Assembly: GCA_965178655.1 (NCBI GenBank)
Contig: OZ238266.1
Coordinates: 1,302,001 to 1,366,000 of the forward strand
DNA from: GCA-2733415 sp965178655
GTDB lineage: Bacteria > Bacteroidota > Bacteroidia > Flavobacteriales > Flavobacteriaceae
DNA: 64,000 nt
Reading direction: 5' to 3'
Position 1 is the stretch's first letter; the number at the start of each line of letters is the position of its first letter. The notes under the pieces were generated by a model that was not told where the DNA came from, did no database searches, and was given only the letters and a program-made list of their open reading frames with translations. Shown here in pieces: positions 34,381-44,297 of the stretch. The translations under genes and the position numbers were made by a program.

Positions 34381-35385
34381 ATGGAACAACAAGCAACACC
34401 TGTTGATATTACATCAATAAATGAAAAAATAGCAAAAGAGAGCGCCTTTATAGATCTACTAGCCTTAGAAATAGGAAAAGTAATTGTAGGGCAAAAGTAT
34501 ATGATAGAACGCTTGCTAATTGGCTTACTTGGTCAAGGGCATATTTTATTAGAAGGTGTTCCTGGATTGGCAAAAACATTAGCGATAAACACGCTATCAA
34601 AAGCTGTAAAAGGAAGCTTTAGTAGAATTCAATTTACGCCAGACTTATTGCCTGCAGATGTTGTGGGGACAATGATTTATAACATTAAAGAAAACGACTT
34701 TACTATAAAAAAAGGACCTGTTTTTGCAAATTTTGTATTGGCAGATGAAATTAATCGTGCCCCAGCAAAAGTACAATCGGCATTGTTAGAAGCCATGCAA
34801 GAAAAACAAGTTACCATTGGCGACACAACATTTAAGCTAGACGCGCCGTTTTTAGTAATGGCAACGCAAAACCCAGTAGAGCAAGAAGGAACTTATCCAC
34901 TTCCAGAAGCACAGGTTGATAGGTTTATGTTAAAAACGGTAATTGATTACCCTAAACTTGAAGAAGAGCAATTAATTGTTCGCGCAAATTTAAAAGGATC
35001 TTTTGATCAGGTACAAGAAGTAGTCTCGGTAGATCAAATTATAAACGCACAAAAGGCTGTTCGTGAGGTGTATATGGATGAAAAAATAGAAAAATACATC
35101 CTAGATATTGTTTTTGCAACCCGATATCCAGAAAAATATGGTCTAGAGGAGTTAAAGCCACTTATAAACTTTGGAGCCTCGCCTCGTGGAAGTATTAACT
35201 TGGCAACTGCGGCAAAATGTTATGCATTTATCAAGCATAGAGGCTATGTAATTCCTGAAGATGTTAGAGCAGTAGTAACAGATGTATTGCGCCACAGAAT
35301 AGGAATTACTTATGAAGCTGAAGCCGAAAACATAACCTCAGAACAGTTGGTTAACAAAATAGTAAATCATATCGAAGTACCATAA
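34381..35385 (+). CDS. MoxR-family AAA+ ATPase
   Basis: 334 residues. Walker A lies in EGVPGLAKTL at 58-67, Walker B in LADEINRAPAKVQSALLEAM near 120, and the sensor 1 region in VMATQNPVEQEGTYPLPEAQ near 160. MoxR ATPases act as chaperones that load cofactors or assemble complexes with von Willebrand A proteins. It is the first gene of the Bat operon, six bases before the DUF58 gene. Confidence 0.95.
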   Translation: MEQQATPVDITSINEKIAKESAFIDLLALEIGKVIVGQKYMIERLLIGLLGQGHILLEGVPGLAKTLAINTLSKAVKGSFSRIQFTPDLLPADVVGTMIYNIKENDFTIKKGPVFANFVLADEINRAPAKVQSALLEAMQEKQVTIGDTTFKLDAPFLVMATQNPVEQEGTYPLPEAQVDRFMLKTVIDYPKLEEEQLIVRANLKGSFDQVQEVVSVDQIINAQKAVREVYMDEKIEKYILDIVFATRYPEKYGLEELKPLINFGASPRGSINLATAAKCYAFIKHRGYVIPEDVRAVVTDVLRHRIGITYEAEAENITSEQLVNKIVNHIEVP

Positions 35386-35390
35386 AACGT

Positions 35391-36257
35391 ATGGATACCA
35401 AAGCGCTACTTAAAAAAGTACGGAAAATAGAAATTAAAACACGTCGCCTAAGTGATCATGTTTTTGGAGGAGAATACCATTCTACCTTTAAAGGGAGGGG
35501 TATGACTTTTTCGGAAGTACGACAATATCAATACGGCGATGATGTTCGTGCTATTGATTGGAATGTTACCGCACGTTGTAATGAGCCGTATATAAAAGTT
35601 TTTGAAGAAGAGCGCGAACTTACCATGATGCTAATGGTAGATATATCGGGCTCTAAATTATTTGGGACACAAGAGCAGTTTAAAAATGAAATTGCTACGG
35701 AAATTGCGGCAACGCTAGCATTTTCGGCAATGCAAAATAATGATAAAATAGGCCTCATTCTTTTTTCGGATAAAATAGAGCTATTTATTCCCCCTAAAAA
35801 AGGACGTTCTCATGTACTGCGAATTATTAGAGAGCTTATAGAGTGTAAGCCACAAAGTAAAAAAACAGACATAGCAGGCGCATTTCAATTTTTGTCGTCT
35901 ATTCTAAAAAAGAAAGCTATTGTGTTTATGTTGTCGGATTTTATAGCAGAAGACTACCAGCAAACCTTAAAAATAGTGAGTAAAAAACACGACATTACTG
36001 GGGTTAGAATTTATGACAAGCAAGAAGAAACAATTCCTAATTTAGGAATGGTGCAAATGAAAGATGAAGAAACAGATCAAGTAAAAACCATTAACACCTC
36101 ATCTAAAAAAGTGCGACAAAATTATGCCGAATTTCATATTAAAAACGCACGCTATTTTGAAGATTCCTTTACAAAAAGTGGTGCTGGAATTATTGCAAAT
36201 TGTGTAGGAGAGAGTTATGTAAAAAAACTATTAGGATACTTTAAAAACAGAGGCTAG
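35391..36257 (+). CDS. DUF58 domain protein (Bat operon)
   Basis: 288 residues, soluble. The family block RQYQYGDDVRAIDWNVTAR lies at about 44-62, followed by a vWA-like domain whose first strand ends in LMVDISGSKLF (MIDAS-like DxSxS). DUF58 proteins nearly always accompany MoxR and probably link the ATPase to the membrane-bound Bat proteins. Three bases separate it from the next gene. Confidence 0.93.
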   Translation: MDTKALLKKVRKIEIKTRRLSDHVFGGEYHSTFKGRGMTFSEVRQYQYGDDVRAIDWNVTARCNEPYIKVFEEERELTMMLMVDISGSKLFGTQEQFKNEIATEIAATLAFSAMQNNDKIGLILFSDKIELFIPPKKGRSHVLRIIRELIECKPQSKKTDIAGAFQFLSSILKKKAIVFMLSDFIAEDYQQTLKIVSKKHDITGVRIYDKQEETIPNLGMVQMKDEETDQVKTINTSSKKVRQNYAEFHIKNARYFEDSFTKSGAGIIANCVGESYVKKLLGYFKNRG

Positions 36258-36260
36258 TAT

Positions 36261-37943
36261 ATGTGTAAAAACAACAGCATAAAAATAATAGAACAACATA
36301 TAGCACATAGCTTTAAAAGCTTGCTATTAGTTGTTTTTTTGACATTATTTTCAGCGCAACAGTTAATTGCGCAGCAGCCAGTTGTAGCAACCGACACAAC
36401 ATCAATACAAATAGGCGAAGCCTTAAAAGTGTATTATGCCGTTGAGGTATCTAATACAGATCTAGTTGTTTTTCCAGAAGCAAAAAATATGGGACTGTTA
36501 GAAGTAATAGCATCCTATAAAATAGACACTCTAAAGCACAATAACACCTATCGCCTTAAAAAAGAGTATCACTTAACACAATTTGACTCTGGGCACTATA
36601 CTATTCCGCAACAGAAAATAATTATTAACGGAAAACCATTTGTAACAGACTCCCTGCAAATAGAAGTTAGAGATGTTGCAGTAGACACTACCAAACAAAA
36701 ATTATACAATATCAAGCCTATTGTTTTGGTAGAAAAGCCAAAAACAACGCCGTTTAAATATATTGTTTTAGGTGTATTGCTGTTTTTGGCAATATTGGCA
36801 TATCTTTTCTTTTATAAAAAACGACAAGTTAAAAAAGAGGTCGCAAAGAAAATAGCGCCATTTGAAGCAGCATTACTACAGTTAGAAAAACTAGATAATG
36901 AACAATTATTAGAACATAAAGCATTTAAAAAGTACTATTCTGAACTTACAGATGTGCTAAAACATTATTTAGATGAAAAGGTCTATAGCAATGCACTAGA
37001 ACACACTTCAGATGAACTTATTGCCAAGTTAGAATTGCTAAAAGACTCTGGAAGACTCCCTATAAAAAAAGAGAGTATAGTTGCTTTAAAAAAGGTATTA
37101 CAAACAGCCGATTTGGTAAAATTTGCAAAATCGCAACCTGATCAAGGCACCGCAAAAGTAGATAGAGGTACTATTGAAAAAATGTTACACGAAACCAAGG
37201 CAGCTATTCCTGCGCCTACAGAAGAAGAATTACTTCGTGATGAACAATACCGCATTGCTCAAGAAAAAAAGCAGCGTCGTAAAAAGAGAATACGTATTGC
37301 TATAATTTCAGGAGTATTAATAGTAATAATTGGAGTTGGATTAGGGTTTAAGTACGGGTTTTCAACGCTTAAAGATGAATTAATCGGACACCCAACAAAA
37401 GAATTGTTAGAAGGAAAATGGGTGCGTAGTACTTACGGAAACCCGCCAATAACAATTAGTACTCCAGCAGTTTTAAAACGCACTAGTCAAACAAGTCAAG
37501 GAGCAGAGTCTTTTAGTTACGGAAGTATAACGAGTAACCTTGCTATAATGTTAACCACAGTTCAGTTGCCACCAACAGCACAAGCAGGAATGGCACAATT
37601 AAGTGGGCAATCTGAGGATGAGAATGAAGCTCCCGAGATAGATTTAGAGCAAGTAAATGAGGCTACAATACACAAAATAAGCTCAGAAAACGCAACAGAC
37701 ATTGTTATAAAACATGACGAGTACACACAAGATGGTATAACAGGCGCAAAAGCATACGGATCTGCATCGGTAACAAATCCTGTTACAAACACTACAAAAA
37801 TAATGCAATACATTCTTGTTAGTTTTCAGCAAGAAAACGCCATACAACAGGTATTTATCATGTATGAAGATACAGATGTATATGCTAAAAAGATAAGCCC
37901 TAAAGTATTGAATTCTATAACACTTAAAACATCAGAAAATTAA
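36261..37943 (+). CDS. BatD-like membrane protein of the Bat operon
   Basis: 560 residues. Layout from hydropathy: signal or membrane segment at about 19-38, an exported beta-rich region to 160 (VVATDTTSIQIGEALKVYYAVEV), membrane segment at 164-184, a charged, probably cytoplasmic region at 185-345, membrane segment at 346-366, and an exported C-terminal domain of about 190 residues. The exported N-terminal region resembles the start of BatD, and the gene sits where flavobacterial Bat operons usually have an unnamed membrane gene. Function unknown. The last base of its stop codon begins the batA start. Confidence 0.65.
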   Translation: MCKNNSIKIIEQHIAHSFKSLLLVVFLTLFSAQQLIAQQPVVATDTTSIQIGEALKVYYAVEVSNTDLVVFPEAKNMGLLEVIASYKIDTLKHNNTYRLKKEYHLTQFDSGHYTIPQQKIIINGKPFVTDSLQIEVRDVAVDTTKQKLYNIKPIVLVEKPKTTPFKYIVLGVLLFLAILAYLFFYKKRQVKKEVAKKIAPFEAALLQLEKLDNEQLLEHKAFKKYYSELTDVLKHYLDEKVYSNALEHTSDELIAKLELLKDSGRLPIKKESIVALKKVLQTADLVKFAKSQPDQGTAKVDRGTIEKMLHETKAAIPAPTEEELLRDEQYRIAQEKKQRRKKRIRIAIISGVLIVIIGVGLGFKYGFSTLKDELIGHPTKELLEGKWVRSTYGNPPITISTPAVLKRTSQTSQGAESFSYGSITSNLAIMLTTVQLPPTAQAGMAQLSGQSEDENEAPEIDLEQVNEATIHKISSENATDIVIKHDEYTQDGITGAKAYGSASVTNPVTNTTKIMQYILVSFQQENAIQQVFIMYEDTDVYAKKISPKVLNSITLKTSEN

Positions 37944-38944
37944 TGTTTTGGACCTATGAATATGTAAACCCCGAGTGTTTTTGGTTGCTTTTAGTACTAC
38001 CAATACTGCTATTATGGTCTGTATTAAGACGTAAAAAACAAGTAGCAACCCTACAAATGAGTAGTTTAAAAGGGTTTAATGACAATTCATTATTGCCAAA
38101 GTTAAAACCGGTACTATTGTTATTTAGACTATTGGCAATTGTAGCAATTATTATAGCAATAGCACGCCCAAGAACGGTAGATGTATCTACCAAAACAAAA
38201 ACAAATAAAGGGATAGATATTGTAATGGCAATTGATATTTCGGGGAGTATGCTTGCTAAGGATTTAAAGCCAAACAGGCTAGACGCCTTAAAAAAAGTGG
38301 CAAGAAATTTTATAAAAGGCCGTCCTAATGATAGAATTGGGTTAGTATTATACGCCGGAGAAAGCTATACCAAAACCCCAATTACAAGTGATAAAAGCAT
38401 TGTAGCAGGAGCACTAAAAGAAGTGTCTTATGACGCAAGAGTCTCTGGAGGAACGGCTATAGGAATGGGACTGGCAACAGCAGTAAATAGATTAAAAGAT
38501 AGTAAGGCAAAAAGCAAAGTCATTATCCTACTAACCGATGGGGAAAATAACGCAGGAACCATTGCGCCAAAAATTGCCAGTGAGTTGGCAGTTAACTTTA
38601 ATATAAAAGTATATACCATTGGCGTAGGAACAAATGGTACAGCCATGTCTCCTGTAGGAGTCCGACCAAATGGTAGTTTTGTATATAAGAGAGCCCCTGT
38701 AAAAATAGACGAAAAATTATTAAAAGAAATAGCAAAAAGTACTGGTGGAAAATACTTTAGAGCAACCAATAACAAAAAATTAAAAGCTATTTATGCCGAA
38801 ATTAACACATTAGAAAAAACGGAAGTAGAGGAGTTTAAATTTTATAATTACGATGAAAAATTTAGGTTTTTTGTATTCATAGCACTGGGTCTTTTTGGAA
38901 TAGAAATAATATTAAGAACTACCCTATTTAAAAGTTTTATTTAA
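37943..38944 (+). CDS. batA: BatA, membrane von Willebrand A protein
   Basis: 333 residues. Two membrane segments near the N-terminus (about 12-28 and 58-76), a vWA domain (about 90-290) and a C-terminal membrane segment (about 310-330). The metal-ion-dependent adhesion site is complete: Asp98, Ser100 and Ser102 in AIDISGSMLAKDLKPNR, with LLTDGENNAG near 190. Bat proteins are linked to aerotolerance in Bacteroides; the molecular job is unproven. Confidence 0.92.
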   Translation: MFWTYEYVNPECFWLLLVLPILLLWSVLRRKKQVATLQMSSLKGFNDNSLLPKLKPVLLLFRLLAIVAIIIAIARPRTVDVSTKTKTNKGIDIVMAIDISGSMLAKDLKPNRLDALKKVARNFIKGRPNDRIGLVLYAGESYTKTPITSDKSIVAGALKEVSYDARVSGGTAIGMGLATAVNRLKDSKAKSKVIILLTDGENNAGTIAPKIASELAVNFNIKVYTIGVGTNGTAMSPVGVRPNGSFVYKRAPVKIDEKLLKEIAKSTGGKYFRATNNKKLKAIYAEINTLEKTEVEEFKFYNYDEKFRFFVFIALGLFGIEIILRTTLFKSFI

Positions 38945-38959
38945 AAACAACATATAACA

Positions 38960-40003
38960 ATGTTTGAATTAGAACAGCAACAATATTTTTACCTACTTTT
39001 ATTGATACCCATACTGGTATTGGTTTTTGCTATGCGATTATTTTGGCAAAAAAAGCAACAAAAAAAGTTTGCATCACATGTATTGTTGCAAAGGTTGAGT
39101 CCAGAAAAATCAAGATTTAAACCAGTGTTTAAAGTGGTGTTATGGTCTTTAATAATTACTTGTTTTTCAATTGGTTTAGTTAACCCTAAATTCGGTACAA
39201 AACTAGAAACCGTAAAACGCGAAGGGGTAGATATTGTATTTGCCGTAGACGTCTCTAAAAGTATGCTGGCCGAAGATATAGCACCAAACAGGATTGAAAA
39301 ATCAAAACAATTAGTTGCACAGATTATTAATAATTTAGCTAGTGACCGAGTCGGGATTATTGCTTACGCCGGACAAGCATATCCGCAACTTCCAATAACA
39401 ACAGATTACGCTGCGGCTAAAATGTTTTTACAAAACATGAATACCGACATGTTGTCTTCTCAAGGGACTGCTATTGATGATGCTATTAAAATGGCAACAA
39501 CCTATTTTAATGATGAGACACAAGCCAATAAGGTGCTGGTAATTATTTCTGATGGAGAAGACCATGGTAATAATGCAGTCTCTGCAGCAACATATGCTGC
39601 GCAAAAAGGGATAAAAATATTTACAATAGGAGTAGGTAAAACAATAGGCGCACCAATACCATTAAAGAAAAACGGGATTATAGAGAGCTATAAAAAAGAC
39701 AAAAATAATGAAACTGTTATTACCAAATTAAACGATGCGGTATTAGTAGAAATTTCAAAAATTGCTAATGGAAAATATATTGACGGAACAGATACAGACA
39801 AGGTTGTTTCGGAAATAAAAGACACCTTGTTGGCAATGGATAAAAAAGAGTTTGAAAGCAAAGAATATACCGATTTTGACCACCAATTTCAATGGTTTTT
39901 AGGCTTCGGACTATTACTACTATTTGTAGATGTGTTAGTTTCTGAAAAGAAAACTACATGGGTAAATAAGCTTGATTTGTTTAACGAAAAAAGCAATAAA
40001 TGA
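38960..40003 (+). CDS. batB: BatB, membrane von Willebrand A protein
   Basis: 347 residues, a paralogue of BatA with the same membrane-vWA-membrane plan. MIDAS residues Asp97, Ser99 and Ser101 in AVDVSKSMLAEDIAPNR; IISDGEDHGNN near 195. Its stop codon overlaps the batC start by 4 bases (ATGA). Confidence 0.92.
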   Translation: MFELEQQQYFYLLLLIPILVLVFAMRLFWQKKQQKKFASHVLLQRLSPEKSRFKPVFKVVLWSLIITCFSIGLVNPKFGTKLETVKREGVDIVFAVDVSKSMLAEDIAPNRIEKSKQLVAQIINNLASDRVGIIAYAGQAYPQLPITTDYAAAKMFLQNMNTDMLSSQGTAIDDAIKMATTYFNDETQANKVLVIISDGEDHGNNAVSAATYAAQKGIKIFTIGVGKTIGAPIPLKKNGIIESYKKDKNNETVITKLNDAVLVEISKIANGKYIDGTDTDKVVSEIKDTLLAMDKKEFESKEYTDFDHQFQWFLGFGLLLLFVDVLVSEKKTTWVNKLDLFNEKSNK

Positions 40004-40839
40004 AAAATATAACATATATATTATTACTAATCAGTAATTTTTTAATAGCTCAAGAGCTTGCTCCAACTCAAGAACAGGCATATATTTATGAGGGCAATGA
40101 GTCTTTAATAACAGATGATTTTGTAAACGCCGAAGCCGCTTATAGAAATGCAATTTCAGAAAACCCTGTAAGCACCTCTGCTACCTATAATTTGGGAAAT
40201 GCATATCTTACAAATAATAAAACGGACGAAGCTATAACCCGATACAAACAAGCGCAAAAAACAGCAAAAACTAAAGCAGAAAAACACAAAGCATATCACA
40301 ATACGGGAAATGCTTTGATGCAACAGAAAAAATATGATAATGCTATTGAGGCTTATAAAAATGCTTTAAGAAATATCCCTACAGATAATGAAACCCGTTA
40401 TAACTTGGCTTTGGCAAAAAAAATGAAGGAAGAACAAGACAAGAATAACGAGGACAATAAGGATAATAAAAACGACCAGAATAACAAAGACGATAAAAAG
40501 GATCAAGACAAAAAAGAGGATAATAAAAACGATAAAGATTCTGATAAAAAAGACGACAAAGGCGATAAAGACAACCAAAAGAACAAAGATAAAGACGAAG
40601 ATTCTTCAGATAAAGATCCTAAAGACAAGGGGGATAAAGACAAGGATCAACAAAAAGATAATAAGTCTGACCAGAATAAGGATAAAAAGGAATCACCAAA
40701 GCCAAAAGAAGGACAATTGTCTCCACAGCAAATTCAAAACTTGTTAGAAGCAATGAATAACCAAGAGAAAAAATTGCAAGAAAAAATGAATGCAAAAAAG
40801 GCTAAAGGGACTCCAGCAACCAATGAAAAAGATTGGTAA
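40000..40839 (+). CDS. batC: BatC, TPR protein with Lys/Asp/Asn-rich tail
   Basis: 279 residues. Signal peptide (about 1-17), two to three tetratricopeptide repeats (about 30-140, including AYRNAISENPVSTSATYNLGNAY and YNLALAKKMKEEQ), a low-complexity charged stretch of about 90 residues, and a conserved end with LSPQQIQNLLEAMNNQEKK. The TPRs probably bind BatB or BatD. It overlaps batB by 4 bases. Confidence 0.9.
   Translation: MKNITYILLLISNFLIAQELAPTQEQAYIYEGNESLITDDFVNAEAAYRNAISENPVSTSATYNLGNAYLTNNKTDEAITRYKQAQKTAKTKAEKHKAYHNTGNALMQQKKYDNAIEAYKNALRNIPTDNETRYNLALAKKMKEEQDKNNEDNKDNKNDQNNKDDKKDQDKKEDNKNDKDSDKKDDKGDKDNQKNKDKDEDSSDKDPKDKGDKDKDQQKDNKSDQNKDKKESPKPKEGQLSPQQIQNLLEAMNNQEKKLQEKMNAKKAKGTPATNEKDW
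40435..40710 (+). repeat. Purine-rich low-complexity tract inside batC
   Basis: About 275 bases built from AAA, AAG, GAT, GAC, AAT and AAC codons encoding Lys, Asp and Asn in irregular order. The + strand is strongly purine-rich. It is coding and in frame, with no strict repeat unit. Confidence 0.75.
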
Positions 40840-40852
40840 GAAAATACAAAAC

Positions 40853-42619
40853 ATGAATAAAAAAACGCACATACTATTATTCTTTTTATTAGCGTCTCAG
40901 TTGCTAATAGGACAGGTAGCTTTTACGGCAAAACCAAGTAAAACCAATCTAGGTATTAACGAGCGCTTGCGTATAGATTTTACCATGAATAAAGATGGCG
41001 ATAATTTTTATCCACCATCTTTTTCAGGGTTTAAAGTAGTAGGAGGCCCGAGTCAATCGGTAAGTAATTCATGGGTAAATGGTAAACGGTCTTTTTCAAA
41101 AGTATACACATATATTTTATCGCCTACAAAACAAGGGCGTTTTACTATTGGACAAGCAAAAATTACTGTTGATGGTAAGCAGTATAAAACAAGTCCATTA
41201 AAAATAAAGATTACCGCAGCAATAGATAAACCTAAAAATGCAAACGACCCAAGTTATGTTGCAAGTGAAAACATTCATTTGGTTGCTGAAATTTCTAAAA
41301 GCAGCCCTTATATAAACGAAGCAGTTACCATATTATATAAATTATATGTTGGCTCAGGCGTAAACGTCAGTAATTTTAATGCCATTGATGTTCCTAAATT
41401 TGCAGATTTTTGGAACCAGGATATGCCTATAAAACAATTTAAAATAGAGCAAGGCACCTATAAAGGAGAAACCTATCAATATATTGTTGTCAAGAAAACA
41501 GTGTTGTATCCGCAAAAAACAGGAAAAATTAACATAGCACCTCTAACTTTAGATGTTGCGGTTAATGTACCAACCAATAGACGTGATTTTTTTGGAGGAA
41601 GACTATACCAGTCGGTAAATCAGAAAGTAGCTTCAAAAAACAGAAAACTTACTGTAAAGGCTTTGCCAGAAAAAAACAAACCTGCTAATTTTACAGGTGC
41701 CGTAGGGCAATTTGAGTTTGATGTTACTACAACAAAAAAGGTGTTAAAATCAGGAGAATCCTTTCAGGCAGCAGTAAAAGTAACAGGAAAAGGAAATTTA
41801 AAATTATTTAAGCTACCAAAACTTGTATTGCCAAGTGCTTTAGAGGTTTTTGATCCGGAGTATAAAGAAAATGTAAGAACAGTATATTCTGGAATGAGAG
41901 GAACCATACGCGATACTTATACAGTTGTACCAAAATACAAAGGCAACTACCCTATTAACCCTATATCGTTTAGCTATTTTAACCCAAAAACAAAGCAATA
42001 TCATACGCTAAAATCTATTAACCATGTTATTGAGGTATTAACAGGAACAACGCCTACACAAACAGGTAATGGAGCATTAGATGATAGAAAAGAAAAAAAC
42101 TATATCATTGAAACAAACACCCATTTTAGAAGTTTTCAGACTACGCCTAATTTGGTAGCAATGCATCAAAATCAGTTTTTTAAATCAAACCTATTTTGGG
42201 CTTTATTGTTGTTGCCGTTATTACTACTGCCATTGTTGTATGTTTTTCAAAAAGGGAAACAACATGTTACTAGCGATATTCAAGGAAATGCCAAAAGAAA
42301 ATCGAGTAAAATTGCAAAAAAATATTTATCAGAAGCTAAGAAAAACAGAACAAATAGCACACTGTTCTACGAGTCTTTGCATAGGTCATTACACAATTAT
42401 TTAAAAGCAAAATTACCACTAGAAACAGCAGAATTTAGTCAAGAAAACATAGCCAAATCTTTTTCAGAAAGAGGTATTCCAGAAGTAACAACAACTCTGT
42501 TTTTAGACTTAATTACAAGTTGCGACATGGCGCGTTTTGCTCCAACAAACACTAAAACAATGCAAGCAGATTATGACAAGGCTATTCAAGTTATTTCTGA
42601 AATAGAAAAAACAATATAA
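40853..42619 (+). CDS. batD: BatD, exported membrane-anchored protein
   Basis: 588 residues from the ATG at 40853, which gives a proper signal peptide (MNKKTHILLFFLLASQLLIG); an in-frame ATG at 40790 lies inside batC. Residues 20-440 are beta-rich immunoglobulin-like repeats typical of BatD/Oxygen-tolerance proteins (ASENIHLVAEISKSSPYINE). A membrane helix follows at about 465-485, then a cytoplasmic tail of 100 residues (SLHRSLHNYLKAKLPLETAEF). Confidence 0.9.
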   Translation: MNKKTHILLFFLLASQLLIGQVAFTAKPSKTNLGINERLRIDFTMNKDGDNFYPPSFSGFKVVGGPSQSVSNSWVNGKRSFSKVYTYILSPTKQGRFTIGQAKITVDGKQYKTSPLKIKITAAIDKPKNANDPSYVASENIHLVAEISKSSPYINEAVTILYKLYVGSGVNVSNFNAIDVPKFADFWNQDMPIKQFKIEQGTYKGETYQYIVVKKTVLYPQKTGKINIAPLTLDVAVNVPTNRRDFFGGRLYQSVNQKVASKNRKLTVKALPEKNKPANFTGAVGQFEFDVTTTKKVLKSGESFQAAVKVTGKGNLKLFKLPKLVLPSALEVFDPEYKENVRTVYSGMRGTIRDTYTVVPKYKGNYPINPISFSYFNPKTKQYHTLKSINHVIEVLTGTTPTQTGNGALDDRKEKNYIIETNTHFRSFQTTPNLVAMHQNQFFKSNLFWALLLLPLLLLPLLYVFQKGKQHVTSDIQGNAKRKSSKIAKKYLSEAKKNRTNSTLFYESLHRSLHNYLKAKLPLETAEFSQENIAKSFSERGIPEVTTTLFLDLITSCDMARFAPTNTKTMQADYDKAIQVISEIEKTI

Positions 42620-42629
42620 TACCAAACAG

Positions 42630-43394
42630 ATGAACAAATACAAATATATAAATCGCCTTCTTTTTATTTTTTTATGCTGCACGAATATTGTTTTTTCTCA
42701 AAACAATCAATTGTTTAAAAACGCAACAGAGCTGTACAATGAAGAGCAATATGAGCGCGCAATAGCGGTCTATAACCAAATACTAAGTACAAACCAACAC
42801 TCTGCAGCATTGTACTTTAATAAAGCAAATGCACATTATAAACAAAACCAGATAGCAGAAAGCATTTATTACTATGAAAAAGCCTTGCAGCTTGATCCAA
42901 AAAATGATGATGTCTTAACTAATTTGGCCTTTGCAAATAATATGCGTATTGATAAAATTGATGTGATTCCAGAGATTGGACTGTCTAAGTTGTTTTCTAA
43001 TAGTATAAGCCTATTGTCATACAATAACTGGGCAGTTATATCGGTTATTTGTATGATATTGTTTGTGTTGACATTTGTGATATATAAAAACGCATTTCAC
43101 AGCAGTAGAAAACGTCTGTTTTTTATAACGTCAATCATAGTGCTGTGTGGTTCATTATTGTCTCTTTTTGTAGCATTTCAGCAAGAAAAAAATGTAAAAG
43201 AGGTAGCGTATGCTATTGTTTTTGCAGAAGAAAGTCAAGTAACAGCTGAACCAAAGCAGGCTAGTAGTGAAGTATTTCAGCTGCATGAAGGCACAAAAAT
43301 AAAAGTGCTCGAAAACTTTAACGAGTACGCTAAAATTAAACTGACTAACGGTGCTGTTGGTTGGATTTTAGCAAAAGACATTAAAAAGTTGTAA
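42630..43394 (+). CDS. batE: BatE, TPR and SH3-like protein
   Basis: 254 residues. Signal peptide (1-24, ending VFSQ), TPR units at about 27-105 (LYNEEQYERAIAVYNQIL, ALYFNKANAHYKQNQIAES), two membrane helices at about 135-152 and 163-181, and a C-terminal bacterial SH3 domain (about 190-254, GTKIKVLENFNEYAKIKL, GAVGWI). It ends the Bat operon. Confidence 0.88.
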   Translation: MNKYKYINRLLFIFLCCTNIVFSQNNQLFKNATELYNEEQYERAIAVYNQILSTNQHSAALYFNKANAHYKQNQIAESIYYYEKALQLDPKNDDVLTNLAFANNMRIDKIDVIPEIGLSKLFSNSISLLSYNNWAVISVICMILFVLTFVIYKNAFHSSRKRLFFITSIIVLCGSLLSLFVAFQQEKNVKEVAYAIVFAEESQVTAEPKQASSEVFQLHEGTKIKVLENFNEYAKIKLTNGAVGWILAKDIKKL

Positions 43395-43499
43395 AAAAAA
43401 GAGTACATTCATTCTCGGAATACTAAGAAGCGCATTATGGACAAGAAATCTATAAACAAGATAAGGTATAAAAAGCCATTGAAAATTAAAACCAATCAC

Positions 43500-44183
43500 A
43501 TGAAAAAATATATTTATCTACTAGCACTATTGGTATCTACTGTAGTGTTTTCGCAAGACATTACAAGACATCTGGGAGAGTTTACAAGTCTAAAGGTGTA
43601 TGATGGATTAAATATTACCCTTGTAAAATCTGATAAAAACAACGCTGTTATTTCAGGAGAATATGCAAGCGATGTTATATTGGTAAATAAAAACGGGGTT
43701 TTAAAAATAAAGTTAAAACTTCCAAAACTATATAGAGGTAGTAACACATCGGTAGCTTTATACTATACAGACTTGTCAAAAATAATTGCTTACGGTGGCG
43801 CCCATGTAAAATCTAAAGGTACACTTAAGGGTTTTGATGCCTCATTAACAGCCAAACAAGGATCGGTAATTAGAATAGCAGTTAGCGTAAAACGCTTAAG
43901 TATTCGTGTGTCTACAGGAGCAGTAATTGAAACAAGCGGAAAAGCAAATCACCAATTTGTAATTATTAATACAGGCGGAGAGTATCAAGCTATTAAATGT
44001 AAAACTGCCGAAACCAATATTACAGTAAACACAGGCGGCATAGCAGATATATATACCACAGATGCAGTAGAAGCAACCGTAAAAGCAGGTGGTTTTATAA
44101 AAGTTTACGGCAACCCTAAGCATTTGGGCTCTACAAAAGTATTGGGAGGAAGTATAGAAATTGTAGGTAATAAAAATCCGTAA
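43500..44183 (+). CDS. GIN-domain (DUF2807) exported protein
   Basis: 227 residues from the ATG at 43500; an in-frame ATG at 43437 would put 21 charged residues before the signal peptide MKKYIYLLALLVSTVVFSQ. The mature part is the GIN fold: FTSLKVYDGLNITLVKSD, then strand-turn repeats (TNITVNTGGIADIYT, AGGFIKVYGNP). These proteins are thought to be surface or periplasmic beta-solenoids. Function unknown. It may be transcribed with batE, about 100 bases upstream. Confidence 0.85.
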   Translation: MKKYIYLLALLVSTVVFSQDITRHLGEFTSLKVYDGLNITLVKSDKNNAVISGEYASDVILVNKNGVLKIKLKLPKLYRGSNTSVALYYTDLSKIIAYGGAHVKSKGTLKGFDASLTAKQGSVIRIAVSVKRLSIRVSTGAVIETSGKANHQFVIINTGGEYQAIKCKTAETNITVNTGGIADIYTTDAVEATVKAGGFIKVYGNPKHLGSTKVLGGSIEIVGNKNP

Positions 44184-44285
44184 AGTATGTTTCCTTAAAA
44201 CAGTAACAATCAGGAGGACTCTTGAAGTACAAGACCCTCGGTGCGAATAAGCTGAAAACTTCTTTTCTTAGAGCCGCTTTATTTG

Positions 44286-44293
44286 TATTTTTG
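44286..44293 (+). promoter_or_regulatory. Predicted promoter -7 element for the LysE-family gene
   Basis: TATTTTTG, exact TAnnTTTG, ending 4 bases before the ATG at 44298. Transcription should start at or next to that ATG. Confidence 0.55.
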
Positions 44294-44297
44294 AGGC

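Noticed and set aside
40435..40710. Possible CRISPR or tandem repeat
   Set aside because: Units are irregular and in frame with batC; it is low-complexity coding sequence without spacers.
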